DNA of 64,000 bases from Spisula solida (Eukaryota; Mollusca; Bivalvia; Venerida; Mactridae), in assembly GCA_947247005.1 (NCBI GenBank), contig OX365944.1, positions 26,573,501 to 26,637,500 of the forward strand, given 5' to 3'. Within the stretch, counting starts at the first letter, position 1; each line of letters begins with the position of its first letter. This document shows, piece by piece, positions 60,601 to 63,520 of this stretch. The position numbers and the translations under genes were made by a program. Below the pieces are notes generated by a model. The model had not been told where the DNA came from, made no database searches, and worked only from the letters and a program-made list of their open reading frames with translations.

Positions 60601-63520
60601 TACAATGTAATGCTATACACTGAGTACATAAAGAAACGCACATGTTACGTTTCGCTTGGGTTGACAAGTAGTCCAGTGGTAACAGCTGATCCGAAGGTTG
60701 GGTGTTCGATTTCAGTGTTTCCAACTTAACAAAACTAAAATTACAAACAGTCTTTCGGACGAGACTTTAAAAACTGAGCACCCTCAAAACTGAGCACCCG
60801 TGTGAGATGCTTTACATCAGGCATGTGAAGGAACCACGGATGCTTCTGGTACTGTACTGAGCCTTGGTAAATTGTTCTGATCCTTTGTTATATGTACTGA
60901 GTCTTTGTTATATGTACTGAGTCTTTGTAATATGTACTGAGCCTTTGTAATATGTACTGAGCTTTGTAATATGTACTGAGCCTTTGTAATATGTACTGAG
61001 CCTTTGTAATATGTACTGAGCTTGGTAATATGTACTGAGCCTTTGTAATATGTACTGAGCTTTGTAATATGTACTGAGCCTTTGTAATATGTACTGAGCC
61101 TTTGTAATACCATATTTTTTTTTTCATTTTTTTTCAAATTATAAATGCAAGTTCCTGTGGTAATACATACTGTCCCTTTGTAATATGTACTGAGCCTTTA
61201 TAACGGTCTTACTATGTAAGGAATACTCATTGTAACAGACAGTGACTAAACATGCAAATTCCAGCCAATGACAATGACAGTCCCAAATATAAACTAGGAA
61301 TGTGTACACTGGACACGGATGCTCCCGCTAAAAGCTGTCATCAGACACCTAAGCATAAAGTTATGCAAATGGAATAATTTGAAATAAAGTTTGTAATTGC
61401 TTAAATGTGACATTGACGTGAAGACAAGAGCTGTGTCTGTATGTGTGACCTTGACATTTTAGTTAGGGATCTCAGTGTTACCAAGTAATTTTTAAATCGA
61501 GAACTAAATAAAGTAACAAAGCAGACAAGATGTGTATACTTATGCTTTTTAACTTTTAGGGACCTGGATCTTGCGCATGGCACATTGTCTTGATATGGTG
61601 AACATTTGTACCAAATATTATAAATATCCAATAAGAAATAACATAGTTACAGAGCGGACATGAATCATATGCATTTTTGAGCCTTTTAACCTTTGACCTC
61701 TAAGTGTGACCTTAACCTTTGAGCTAGGGGCCTGGGTCTTGCGCATCACACATCGTCTTGATGTGGTGAACATTTGTACCAAGTATTACAAATATCCAAT
61801 TAGAAATGACATAGTTACAGAGCGGACACAAAACACATTGCCTATTTGAGCCTTGTAACATTTGATGTCTAAGTGTGACCTTAACCTTTGAGCTAGGGAC
61901 CTGGGTCTTGCGCATGACACATCGTCTGGATGTGGTGAACATTTGTACCAAATATTATAAATATCCAATAAGAAATGACAAAGTTACAGAGCGGACACGA
62001 TTTCACAACTTTCGATCATACACACAGAGCCACCCACACAAACATACACACTAACACACGGACAAGGTGAACACTATATGCCCTTCCACCATTTCATGGC
62101 GGGGGCATAAAAACCTAACATTTTAGGTGAGATCTTTCAATTCAAAGTTTATAATAATGATGTTGACAAACCATCACAAGTTGGTATAGGTAAACCAATC
62201 CATTGTGTTCCCTGGCAAGTCAAAGTGACATCACGACTCAGTGTGAATCCTGCTCTCAAACATTTAAATGTCACATCACTCTGGTCAGCAAAGCTAGTAG
62301 CAATAATATCACCACCTGCCGGAAAGCCAGGATCCAAACATGACTGACCTAAAATATAAACATGTTTAATTGTTTAAAACCGTTTCCAAACTGATATATG
62401 AGTATATGGTGGTGGATTGCATCTTCCTGGGCTGGTATTCACAAAGCAGTGAAAAAACTGAATTATTTTTACTTCAGTTAAATTAAGACTGTGCTGCGTA
62501 TATTTTAAAGACTAGCCCAGTGATGAGTGAAACTCTTAAACTTTAAACCGATGCATAAAATCAATATTCTTGATTGTCATGTTATTGGGTTTTTTTAAGA
62601 AAAAAACCCTACTAACTAAAGATGCTTTGGACTCCACTAGACTGTATTGTAACCATTACTTACTTACCCTACAGTTGGAAATAACTCGACAACAACACGT
62701 GTTCCGTATTTTTTATATTATATTTTTTTTTAATTTATTTTACTTACCCTAACAAAAGGAACTCAACCAGCAACTTCTACACTCTATAACCTAGATTTTT
62801 TCTTGTATGTTACCGAAAGTATTTTTTTTAAATCATATTTTGTTCAAGGGTATTAAATTTCATAATATCATTGGGGTTTTTGGGTTTGTTGTGATAGCCG
62901 ATCGGTCTAATGCGTAAGTACTTCGAATTGCACATTGTAACAGTATAGGTTTGATTTCCACTAAAGAGGCAAACCTATTACAGTCTTAATACTGAAATAA
63001 TACTTAATACTGAAATAATTAACTAATGGCATTCTATATTTTACACCTAAATAGCCTTTTGCAAGGTCGGGAAATATTATATTAAGCAACTACAACCAAT
63101 GAGTCTTACGCAGAAAACTGAAACAGTAATCGCCAATGAATTTCAGGCCTAGACACTAACTATTTTGGCCACTGATCGGACAGGGCAAAAACGCCCACTT
63201 TGTAAATAGGACAGTTACTGGTCCTCAATAATTTTCACTGGTCCTTCTGGATTTTCACTGGTCTCGGACCAGCGGACCAGTGTTAGTGTCGAGCCCTGAA
63301 TTTTTATTTAATAATTTCACTAACTTACCAGTACACTGTAAACTGCCAAAGTCCCAGTAGCCTTCTTTTAAACAGGTAACCATATTAGGAGAACCAGCAT
63401 TTGTTTCCCCAGTCAAACCGCCACTAGTACATGAAAATTGAAATGATCCACCAAATTCGGTCGATGTATAGAAATAGCTGGCTGTTCCAGGGTACGGTGT
63501 TGGTGTACCACAGTCCACCT
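9514..63520 (-). CDS. SVEP1-like multidomain extracellular protein gene (21 exons, partial at both ends)
   Basis: Twenty-one minus-strand exons were assembled by eye from conserved cysteine patterns, GT donors and AG acceptors. The exons, listed N to C, are 63329-63520, 62172-62348, 58703-58945, 56657-56917, 56019-56207, 54618-54878, 53917-54132, 51906-52175, 44061-44264, 40277-40515, 37034-37274, 36256-36408, 28982-29158, 28520-28678, 26078-26248, 20485-20643, 19855-20013, 19029-19208, 15831-15911, 14232-14354 and 9514-9658. All joins keep one frame, and nearly all introns are phase 1, typical of shuffled extracellular modules. The domain order (alternating Sushi and HYR, an unknown region, seven ephrin-receptor-like modules, EGFs) resembles SVEP1-type secreted or cell-surface adhesion proteins. 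No signal peptide, VWA, pentraxin or stop exon was found, so the gene should extend beyond at least the right edge. A symmetric exon could have been missed. Orthology to SVEP1 itself is inferred; the domain calls are firm. Confidence 0.88.
10387..10838. mobile_element. Foldback element with inverted ends of about 60 bp
   Basis: The left end CGTGTTCACAAAGAATTGG then GATCAGGCTCAAGCTCCATT is mirrored on the right by AATGGAGCTTAAGCCTGATC then GATTCTTTGTGAACACGG. The interior of about 330 bp is non-coding. Confidence 0.6.
10938..12627 (+). mobile_element. GCTCACCTGTC-family element with tandem core
   Basis: AACAAGAGGGCCCAAAGGGC start, GACAGGTGAGCTAAAAA end, with several units of roughly 140 bp and three tRNA-like blocks with long A-runs (see 11610-11890). 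Confidence 0.72.
11610..11890 (-). repeat. tRNA-like B-box blocks with poly-A, three copies
   Basis: On the minus strand each copy reads GTGGGTTCAA(C/A)CCC followed by CACTGGAACCATAATTT. GGTTCAA-type is a pol III B box, and the plus strand shows a run of A beside it. These look like ends of tRNA-derived SINEs amplified inside the element 10938-12627; similar blocks occur at 24135-24170 and 24440-24470. Confidence 0.5.
12628..14231. other. Intron sequence with old repeat fragments
   Basis: It contains a truncated GGGGGCATAA-family left end (13076-13150) and a minus-strand tRNA-like block at 13925-13998 (A box TAGCTCAGTCAGTG, B box GAGTTTGAATCCC) that is probably a SINE head. No exon was seen. 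Confidence 0.45.
14232..14354 (-). CDS. SVEP1-like gene, exon 20: end of one EGF and most of the next
   Basis: 41 codons in phase 1-1. It completes the previous EGF with GLYYGDRC and starts another, NDCLTQPCNGRGTCIQG, then GGYSCTCQG. Acceptor TTGTCAG, donor GTAAGG. Confidence 0.87.
14672..14894. mobile_element. 223-bp inverted-repeat element
   Basis: Inverted ends GCTGGGTTAGAATAAGAAGG and CTTCTCATTCTAAGCCAGC. The same ends bound the much longer 29233-33612 structure, and a half-copy lies at 36600-36650. Confidence 0.62.
15831..15911 (-). CDS. SVEP1-like gene, exon 19: EGF-like domain (first part)
   Basis: 27 codons in phase 1-1. It reads VDECDGYCQNGGTCRIL, then PTCSCKLG, five of six EGF cysteines. 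The sixth lies at the start of the next exon (LYYGDRC). DEC at the start recalls calcium-binding EGF. Acceptor TTTCAG, donor GTATGC. Confidence 0.87.
16010..17160. repeat. 33-bp tandem array, about 35 copies
   Basis: Unit AAAACATGTTAGCCTCAAGT then ATAGTCACAATGT, so one 386-codon frame stays open by arithmetic. The array starts about 100 bp upstream of exon 19. The last units are diverged and one carries an insertion. Confidence 0.9.
17290..17752. repeat. Tandem array of 66-67 bp units, about 7 copies
   Basis: Unit with CAACTATGGACATGATATAC, ACTCTGACAGCAAAACTTAT and a T-run before GAAGGGC. It follows the 33-bp array after a 130-bp gap. Confidence 0.85.
17753..19028. other. AT-rich intron sequence, nothing recognised
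   Basis: No repeat family, tRNA-like block or exon-like frame with splice sites could be supported here. Confidence 0.5.
19029..19208 (-). CDS. SVEP1-like gene, exon 18: ephrin-receptor-like module 7
   Basis: 60 codons in phase 1-1. Pattern: QCPAGWYSYDGYNGVKGCSQC, PPNYYQSNAGATECQQCD, SDCILF. Acceptor CTACAG, donor GTAAGT. It joins the first EGF exon as CILF-VDECDG. Confidence 0.88.
19262..19880 (-). repeat. 45-bp tandem array carrying copies of the exon-17 5' splice site, about 14 copies
   Basis: On the minus strand each unit contains CACATCA(A/C)TTGATGACTG then TATTG and GTAGGTAG: the last roughly 24 bases of exon 17 and its donor. The remainder is TCCACTCAATCATC. The unit is 15 codons long. 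In the exon frame each copy ends ATT GGT AGG TAG, so use of a more distal copy as donor would bring in a stop. Confidence 0.9.
19855..20013 (-). CDS. SVEP1-like gene, exon 17: ephrin-receptor-like module 6
   Basis: 53 codons in phase 1-1. Pattern: KCLPGFYSSTGRSPCQPC, GEGKYSSGGATSCDSC, TSIDDCI. The donor is GTAGGTAG. The last 24 exon bases plus this donor are the seed of the 45-bp satellite that fills the start of the following intron. Reading past the true donor meets an in-frame TAG after two codons. Confidence 0.88.
20485..20643 (-). CDS. SVEP1-like gene, exon 16: ephrin-receptor-like module 5
   Basis: 53 codons in phase 1-1. Pattern: KCPRGKQRNQDTGLCELC, VGTYNRFEESSCVSCNFGES, GATSETMCF. 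Acceptor ACGCAG, donor GTAAGT. The join to exon 17 reads MCF-Q-KCLPG. Confidence 0.88.
20736..21438 (+). mobile_element. GCTCACCTGTC-family element, right end lost
   Basis: It starts AACAAGAGGGCCC and GCTCACCTGTC, carries four or five diverged 140-bp units and breaks off near 21438. Beyond it lies an AT-rich stretch with TATCTCGAA-like motifs, possibly an old pogo-type remnant. Confidence 0.62.
21763..22217 (+). mobile_element. GGGGGCATAA-family element with duplicated core
   Basis: Same ends as 32701-32992, but the core (AATTAGGTCAAGGTGAAGG through GGTCAATTTGGGTTAACC) is present twice. A truncated relative of the left end lies at 13076-13150. Confidence 0.7.
22218..23780. other. Intron sequence, nothing firmly recognised
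   Basis: AT-rich, with a short inverted motif near 23300 and no coding signal. A GTTTCGAACCCCACCACC block near 22405 may be a worn tRNA-like fragment. Confidence 0.4.
23781..24775 (+). mobile_element. GCTCACCTGTC-family element, right end damaged
   Basis: The left end matches 10938-12627 almost word for word (GTGCATGCACACCCCTATGG). It contains two GTTCCAGTGGGG tRNA-like blocks. It ends near GAAGAGTGATCACAATAAAA without the usual GACAGGTGAGC. Confidence 0.65.
24776..26077. other. Intron sequence with diverged repeat
   Basis: 24840-25160 has AAGTTTCAATGCAATAGCA and ends TTCAGGGGGCATAAAAAG, a relative of repeats at 55250-55620. 25400-26060 has no recognised feature. Confidence 0.4.
26078..26248 (-). 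CDS. SVEP1-like gene, exon 15: ephrin-receptor-like module 4
   Basis: 57 codons in phase 1-1. Pattern: TCDAGFVSQTSLAPCQPC, KGTYWFNSTSCVSCPLGQTT, GDCIN. The acceptor is TATGCAG. The first 18 exon bases and the acceptor are copied, with small changes, in the 40-bp satellite lying directly upstream in transcription (26252-27620). Donor GTAAGT. Confidence 0.88.
26252..27620 (-). repeat. 40-bp tandem array carrying copies of the exon-15 3' splice site, interrupted by a hAT-like element
   Basis: On the minus strand each unit reads ACATGTTTTATCTAG then GTACATGTAGCGCTGGCT. This matches the exon 15 acceptor (TTTTATCTATGCAG) and its first 18 bases (GTACATGTGACGCTGGCT). About 14 copies: two left of the insertion and twelve right of it. 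Confidence 0.88.
26357..27130. mobile_element. Non-autonomous hAT-like element inside the 40-bp array
   Basis: The ends TAGGGGTGTAACGATAC and ATCGTTACACCCTTA are inverted. The 8-bp ATACATAG is present on both sides (26349-26356 and 27131-27138), as expected for hAT insertion. The interior lacks a transposase frame and is rich in GTACCGT/ACGATAC motifs near both ends. Confidence 0.8.
27686..27990. repeat. Tandem array of about 39 bp, 8 copies
   Basis: Unit AAAACAAGTGGTTGTTTAAT then TCAGGTGTATTTTTATAT, with small length variation. It lies just beyond the 40-bp array. Confidence 0.88.
28520..28678 (-). CDS. SVEP1-like gene, exon 14: ephrin-receptor-like module 3
   Basis: 53 codons in phase 1-1. 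Pattern: ACSIGTQDVGNNICELC, GTYGSNNLGGCVPCPFGST, then GATDSNQCY. Acceptor TTTCAG, donor GTAAGT. Its length of 159 nt equals that of exons 16 and 17, consistent with module duplication. Confidence 0.88.
28982..29158 (-). CDS. SVEP1-like gene, exon 13: ephrin-receptor-like module 2
   Basis: 59 codons in phase 1-1. Cysteines occur in ACNNG, LPCYSCPKGTYW, TTCSSCGSGQTT and NDCIP. A short VADLPNE tail links to exon 14. Acceptor TTTCAG, donor GTAATT. Confidence 0.88.
31045..32260. repeat. 42-bp tandem array, progressively diverged to the right
   Basis: Unit GGGCTGAAATCTGTGTTGGT then GGGTTCCCAATATGGCATAGGA. Units are regular to about 31745 and then decay. Several frames are open on both strands because 42 is a multiple of 3. 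Confidence 0.88.
32701..32992 (+). mobile_element. GGGGGCATAA-family short element
   Basis: Near-identical to 48961-49273: AACAAGACTGCGTTC start, AAGGTGAAGGTCAAAATGGG core, GACG tetranucleotide tract, GGGGGCATAAAAA end. Confidence 0.75.
33915..34909. repeat. Tandem units of about 155 bp within a GGGCGTATAAAAA-ended element
   Basis: It starts AACAAGAGTGCCGATTTGGC. Six units contain CATAAGCATTGTCAGCAAGT and GAAGACGATCGCACG. It ends CCCGTTTTCAACGGGCGTAT. The overall plan (AACAAGAG start, tandem core, hairpin end) parallels the GCTCACCTGTC family. Confidence 0.75.
34910..36255. other. Intron sequence containing a 155-bp inverted-repeat element
   Basis: 35683-36145 is bounded by GGACCCTTTCCCAA motifs and contains the element 35748-35902. 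The rest is AT-rich with nothing recognised. Confidence 0.4.
35748..35902. mobile_element. 155-bp inverted-repeat element, copy 1
   Basis: Ends CAGGCCTAGACACTAAC and GTTAGTGTCGAGCCCTG; interior rich in ACTGGTCC. AGAAA flanks both sides, a candidate 5-bp target duplication. Confidence 0.7.
36256..36408 (-). CDS. SVEP1-like gene, exon 12: ephrin-receptor-like cysteine-rich module 1
   Basis: 51 codons in phase 1-1. The pattern RCPPGTQSNGLICTVC, CGIGKY, CQDCPAGFTTYTPGATSF, QC is that of GCC2/GCC3 (TNFR-like, ephrin-receptor-like) modules. Acceptor TTTCAG, donor GTATGT. It joins exon 13 as QCI-ACNNG. Confidence 0.88.
37034..37274 (-). CDS. SVEP1-like gene, exon 11: linker region of unknown fold, second half
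   Basis: 241 nt, entering in phase 0 (acceptor TTGTAG) and leaving in phase 1 (donor GTGAGT). It continues the previous exon as NNRV-VKMTFQYTM and holds cysteines in YSSCVES, NNGCPNLKW, GFYCSIPYF and GNTC. With exon 10 it forms a roughly 160-residue unit with six cysteines. The only phase-0 intron of the gene splits this unit, so it was probably not a shuffled single-exon module. Confidence 0.84.
38690..40240. repeat. Diverged tandem units of about 170-200 bp
   Basis: Units carry AAAGGGGGCATAATTTCA, GATAGAGTTACCTACCCCTG and CAAAGCAATATGTCAATACA. It finishes GGGGAGCTAAAAAG about 37 bp from the exon 10 donor. Related starts (CAAGAGCTG) occur near 37400 and 37650. Confidence 0.7.
40277..40515 (-). 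CDS. SVEP1-like gene, exon 10: linker region of unknown fold, first half
   Basis: 239 nt, entering in phase 1 and leaving in phase 0 (GTG followed by donor GTATGT). The protein starts DDLTIPQVFIVDISYDYVP and contains cysteines in SDSCIST and HTSCSNL. I do not recognise the fold. It occupies the place between the last Sushi and the ephrin-receptor-like modules. A 22-bp satellite begins about 35 bp upstream of its acceptor, and a diverged repeat ends about 37 bp beyond its donor. Confidence 0.82.
40551..42486. repeat. 22-bp tandem array, about 88 copies
   Basis: Unit ACAACAACAGTACTACCTCT then GT, with CCA, GCA and TAG variants. It has no stop in most registers, so frames of up to 457 codons arise as a 22-residue periodic peptide. 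It is non-coding intron DNA starting 35 bp from the exon 10 acceptor. Confidence 0.92.
42517..43123. mobile_element. 607-bp element with 27-bp inverted ends, copy 1
   Basis: It starts GAGCCAGTCTCCAGGAAAAC and ends GTTTTCCTGGAGACTGGCTC. The interior is AT-rich with GTGACGTCGC. No transposase frame. A second copy lies in the opposite orientation at 53139-53740. Confidence 0.82.
43204..44001. repeat. 40-bp tandem array, interrupted by the solo 178-bp repeat
   Basis: Unit ACAGCCAATTAACTATGAAT then TACAAGATGGCTGTCAGTAC. Units left of the interruption mostly have GATGGCTG or GATGGTTG, and those to its right have GATGACTG. The array ends about 60 bp beyond the donor of exon 9. Confidence 0.88.
43702..43879 (+). 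repeat. Solo 178-bp Ngaro-like terminal repeat inside a satellite
   Basis: Same 178 bp as 44671-44848 with one mismatch (G for C in GATGCGTCGAG). It interrupts a 40-bp satellite. The flanks TAACTATGAAT occur on both sides, either a target duplication or a repeat-phase effect. The TATA box is retained. Confidence 0.85.
44061..44264 (-). CDS. SVEP1-like gene, exon 9: Sushi domain
   Basis: 68 codons in phase 1-1. Landmarks: KPCSELALPIPPNGDKVC, WICTITCNPGYSF and the final PDCVR. Acceptor TTTCCAG, donor GTAGGT. The exon lies between two near-identical 178-bp direct repeats (43702-43879 and 44671-44848) belonging to a retrotransposon. Recombination between them would remove this frame-neutral exon. 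Confidence 0.9.
44671..44848 (+). repeat. 178-bp left terminal repeat of the Ngaro-like element
   Basis: It runs from TTGTTTACCTCACG to CTTAGAAAT, immediately before the gag ATG at 44849. It carries a TATA box, TATAAAAA, at 44778-44785. It differs from the solo copy at 43702-43879 by a single base. The role as a promoter-bearing split direct repeat is inferred from position and from the family. Confidence 0.8.
44778..44785 (+). promoter_or_regulatory. TATA box of the Ngaro-like element
   Basis: TATAAAAA within the 178-bp end, about 65 bp before the gag ATG. The same motif is kept in the solo copy. It probably set transcription of the retroelement on the plus strand, antisense to the host gene. 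Confidence 0.55.
44849..45912 (+). pseudogene. gag of the Ngaro-like element
   Basis: It starts MPGRGRGAAS then meets a stop. A shifted frame continues as RARARDATRAEDLDRGENN. Frame 45163-45471 gives LHVPAALKRQIYKGEYVNLS and EKWTDAFLIYASVYLINHVE, typical of the DIRS/Ngaro gag core. Frame 45589-45912 gives a cysteine/histidine knuckle, CLACNDFNSTRGCKWRNC then HICENCRKPHSITQC. At least three frame breaks separate these blocks. Confidence 0.75.
45940..46965 (+). pseudogene. Reverse transcriptase of the Ngaro-like element
   Basis: Recognisable blocks: GFVPKKEPNEFRLIHHLSYP, MDIKSAFRLLPIPPEDFELL (first catalytic Asp), ALPFGASISPSTFEKF, and HYLDDFLGG, with the YLDD box at 46613-46624. The thumb/connection part includes VFVFLGLELDS and LIGSLNFCCRAI. 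Frameshifts near 46410 and 46498, and a stop at 46661-46663, prevent full-length translation. Confidence 0.82.
47085..48760 (+). pseudogene. RNase H of the Ngaro-like element, split by an insertion
   Basis: The left part has MQIYTDSAGGEGF (first catalytic Asp) and, after a frameshift, WAQGKWPLEWHIKGYTIDIT with ALELFPIM (catalytic Glu). The right part resumes after the insertion with KKIKFFCDNQAVI (third Asp). The insertion 47281-48687 separates ANMEN from KKIKFF. Confidence 0.75.
47281..48687 (+). mobile_element. GCTCACCTGTC-family element with internal 140-bp tandem units, inserted in RNase H
   Basis: It opens AACAAGAGGGCCCAAAGGGC, then GCTCACCTGTC, and closes GACAGGTGAGC, so the ends are inverted. 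Between them are about nine units of roughly 140 bp carrying GACCTAGTTTTTGACCCC and TTCATAAAGATTA blocks, then a GACG-rich stretch. No coding capacity was seen. It cuts the retroelement RNase H, so it arrived later. Confidence 0.78.
48920..50123 (+). pseudogene. Tyrosine recombinase of the Ngaro-like element
   Basis: The open frame 49227-50123 has the tyrosine-recombinase core. Counting from its first ATG these are Arg148 (LLRVSEV), Lys186 (HHTKTNQRG), His261 and Arg264 (HSFRIG), Trp287 (LGRWRSD) and the nucleophile Tyr295 (SYIRK). This would cut and rejoin DNA to integrate a circular cDNA. The first 16 residues (MNHYMPPDLSIRGHKN) come from the element inserted at 48961-49273, so this ATG is not native. 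The true N-terminal part lies left of that insertion (around IKKHSK). The catalytic half is open, although it is part of a dead element. Confidence 0.85.
48961..49273 (+). mobile_element. GGGGGCATAA-family short element, inserted in the recombinase
   Basis: It starts AAACAAGACTGCGTTCAATA with TTATGCC(T/C)CC, and ends CGGGGGCATAAAAA. It includes a (GGAC/GAAC)n tract. The same structure is found at 32701-32992 and 21763-22217. It interrupts the recombinase N-terminal region and supplies an artificial ATG. Confidence 0.78.
50249..50782 (+). pseudogene. SGNH hydrolase of the Ngaro-like element
   Basis: Frame one gives VDVWVLRDSIPHWAGRRA, where block I Gly-Asp-Ser has become Arg-Asp-Ser, and SISWWGIRGMIWDDLIYSL. 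A shifted frame gives AIVIHLGNALARI, where a GGND-type block III has lost residues. Frame 50483-50782 gives IVWVDILQRINWGG and FRPDGIHLSDVGLDMYL, the D-x-x-H block V. Such hydrolase domains accompany Ngaro-type elements. Altered blocks I and III suggest an inactive enzyme. Confidence 0.72.
50783..51905. other. Possible 3' tail of the Ngaro-like element, then intron
   Basis: It has a TATGGCTACCC motif three times near 51245-51310 and no copy of the 178-bp left end. The retroelement right boundary cannot be placed by eye. Confidence 0.4.
51906..52175 (-). CDS. SVEP1-like gene, exon 8: HYR domain
   Basis: 90 codons in phase 1-1. It begins DTMAPVITACATSRLVEL and ends VSDNAGNVAECTFQLYVR, a textbook HYR D-N-A-G-N-x-A-x-C motif. 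Acceptor TTTTAG, donor GTAAGT. The intron downstream in transcription holds the Ngaro-like retrotransposon. Confidence 0.9.
52490..53830. repeat. Tandem array of about 39 bp (TATACCACACATAAGTATCC), interrupted
   Basis: About 17 units (36-45 bp, varying in the TA-rich part) run to 53138. Two more follow the inserted element at 53741-53830. Open frames here are periodic artefacts. Confidence 0.88.
53139..53740. mobile_element. 602-bp element with 27-bp inverted ends, copy 2 (inverted)
   Basis: Same 27-bp ends as 42517-43123. The interior aligns with that copy when reverse-complemented, for example AAGGAAGTTACAGCTGTTT. It interrupts the roughly 39-bp CCCATGTATACCACAC array. Confidence 0.82.
53917..54132 (-). 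CDS. SVEP1-like gene, exon 7: divergent Sushi domain
   Basis: 72 codons in phase 1-1. Cysteines are at VACVRRQ, YDCNITCESGK and FPACVD, with W in GVAWSDNAMFPAC. The pattern matches a Sushi module with an enlarged loop before the last strand. Acceptor TTTCAG, donor GTATAT. It joins the following HYR exon as CVD-DTMAPVITAC. Confidence 0.84.
54449..54600 (+). mobile_element. tRNA-derived SINE with A-rich tail
   Basis: The 70-nt head (54449-54518) has a good acceptor stem (GCCTCCG with TGGAGGC), A box TTGCTCAATGGT and perfect B box GGTTCAAATCC. The anticodon stem is poorly paired around CTTCTAA (Arg-TCT-like). A body ending TAAATAAAAAAAAA follows, so it is a SINE. Confidence 0.7.
54618..54878 (-). 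CDS. SVEP1-like gene, exon 6: HYR domain
   Basis: 87 codons in phase 1-1. It begins DTLKPEIVCPVNGEVYLSD and closes with VTDAASNTETCTFEYTTL, a HYR ending with the Gly of G-N replaced by Ser. Acceptor TTTTAG, donor GTAAGT. A plus-strand tRNA-derived SINE ends within about 20 bp of this donor. Confidence 0.88.
54879..56018. other. Intron with diverged repeat
   Basis: 55250-55620 resembles the repeat at 24840-25160 (ACATATGCCCCCGAAGTGC, CAATGCAATAGCACTGATAG). 55612-55760 begins AGAGGGCCATTGGCCCTAAA, a distant GCTCACCTGTC-family relative. Nothing coding. Confidence 0.4.
56019..56207 (-). CDS. SVEP1-like gene, exon 5: Sushi domain
   Basis: 63 codons in phase 1-1. Sushi landmarks: ADCSELSFLDPLNG, CTVGCEPGYTLEDG, VSCSNGQWDTEWLPAC. 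The acceptor has a long pyrimidine tract ending TTTCAG; the donor is GTACTT. The intron to the right contains an extended stretch with no recognised feature. Confidence 0.88.
56657..56917 (-). CDS. SVEP1-like gene, exon 4: HYR-like domain
   Basis: 87 codons in phase 1-1, with no internal Met-initiated frame of note. The start DDEPPAILCP matches the HYR entry motif. The end EDSFDNTAMCRGQVFVE holds the second cysteine, but DSFDNTAMC is a divergent version of the usual D-x-x-G-N-x-A-x-C. Acceptor CTTTAG, donor GTAAGT. It joins as FVE-P-ADCSEL to the next Sushi exon. Confidence 0.85.
56918..58205. other. Intron, possible old DNA transposon remnant
   Basis: 57238 starts CAGTAGAACTTCGATGCCTC, and 58060-58080 has GTTTGAGGCA with further GAGGCAT motifs between. 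This suggests an 840-bp element of pogo/Tigger style without a recognisable transposase. Confidence 0.35.
58206..58378. mobile_element. 173-bp inverted-repeat element
   Basis: Perfect 16-bp inverted ends, GCCTAGGTCCCACTGA and TCAGTGGGACCTAGGC, enclose a short non-coding interior. Confidence 0.68.
58703..58945 (-). CDS. SVEP1-like gene, exon 3: HYR domain
   Basis: 81 codons in phase 1-1. It shows the hyalin-repeat pattern: a start near DTTNPVISSCP, then alternating beta-strand residues, then DPAGNIARCDIAVEVI. The D-x-A/S-G-N-x-A-x-C motif near the end is diagnostic of HYR modules, which have an Ig-like fold and act in adhesion. Acceptor TTTCAG, donor GTAACT. Confidence 0.88.
59063..60417. repeat. 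46-bp tandem array, about 29 copies
   Basis: Unit GACACCCGCCTTCATACATA then TCACAGCAGTGAAGAATACACCCAGT, with CCCCC, ACTCA and ACCCA variants. It begins about 120 bp upstream of exon 3 of the SVEP1-like gene. Confidence 0.9.
60418..60854. other. Intron with a worn tRNA-like block
   Basis: 60665-60720 reads TAGTCCAGTGGTAACAG and GTGTTCGATTTC, weak A and B boxes of a possible truncated SINE. Nothing else. Confidence 0.35.
60855..61110. repeat. 20-21-bp tandem array, about 13 copies
   Basis: Unit TGTACTGAGCCTTTGTAATA with variable TTT. Two more units lie at 61165-61200. Confidence 0.85.
61426..62112. mobile_element. Element with three units of about 170 bp and a GGGGGCATAAAAA end
   Basis: It starts CAAGAGCTGTGTCTG. 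Units contain TGAACATTTGTACCAA and GTTACAGAGCGGACAC. It ends ATGGCGGGGGCATAAAAA, sharing the end motif of the 32701-32992 family. Confidence 0.6.
62172..62348 (-). CDS. SVEP1-like gene, exon 2: Sushi domain
   Basis: 59 codons in phase 1-1. The Sushi core runs from SCLDPGFPAGG through FKCLRAGFTLS to LTCQGTQWIGLPIPTC. The acceptor is TTTTAG. The donor is GTTTGT, weaker than the GTAAG-type donors used elsewhere in the gene. The frame continues into the HYR exon as TCD-DTTNPVISSCP. Confidence 0.86.
62349..63143. other. Intron, nothing firmly recognised
   Basis: 62890-62955 has weak tRNA-like boxes (TAGCCGATCGGTCTAATG, AGGTTTGATTTCC). The rest is AT-rich. Confidence 0.35.
63144..63298. mobile_element. 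155-bp inverted-repeat element, copy 2
   Basis: Same ends and length as 35748-35902, with few differences. AATTT flanks both sides. It ends 30 bp from the donor of the exon at 63329-63520. Confidence 0.7.
63329..63520 (-). CDS. SVEP1-like gene, exon 1 of those visible: Sushi (CCP) domain
   Basis: 64 codons in phase 1-1. The domain begins VDCGTPTPYPGT and ends WDFGSLQCTG, with four cysteines and the conserved Gly/Trp of a complement-control module. The acceptor reads TTTCAG and the donor GTAAGT. The exon joins the next Sushi exon as CTG-QSCLDPG. Sequence upstream to the window edge shows no further exon. Confidence 0.88.
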
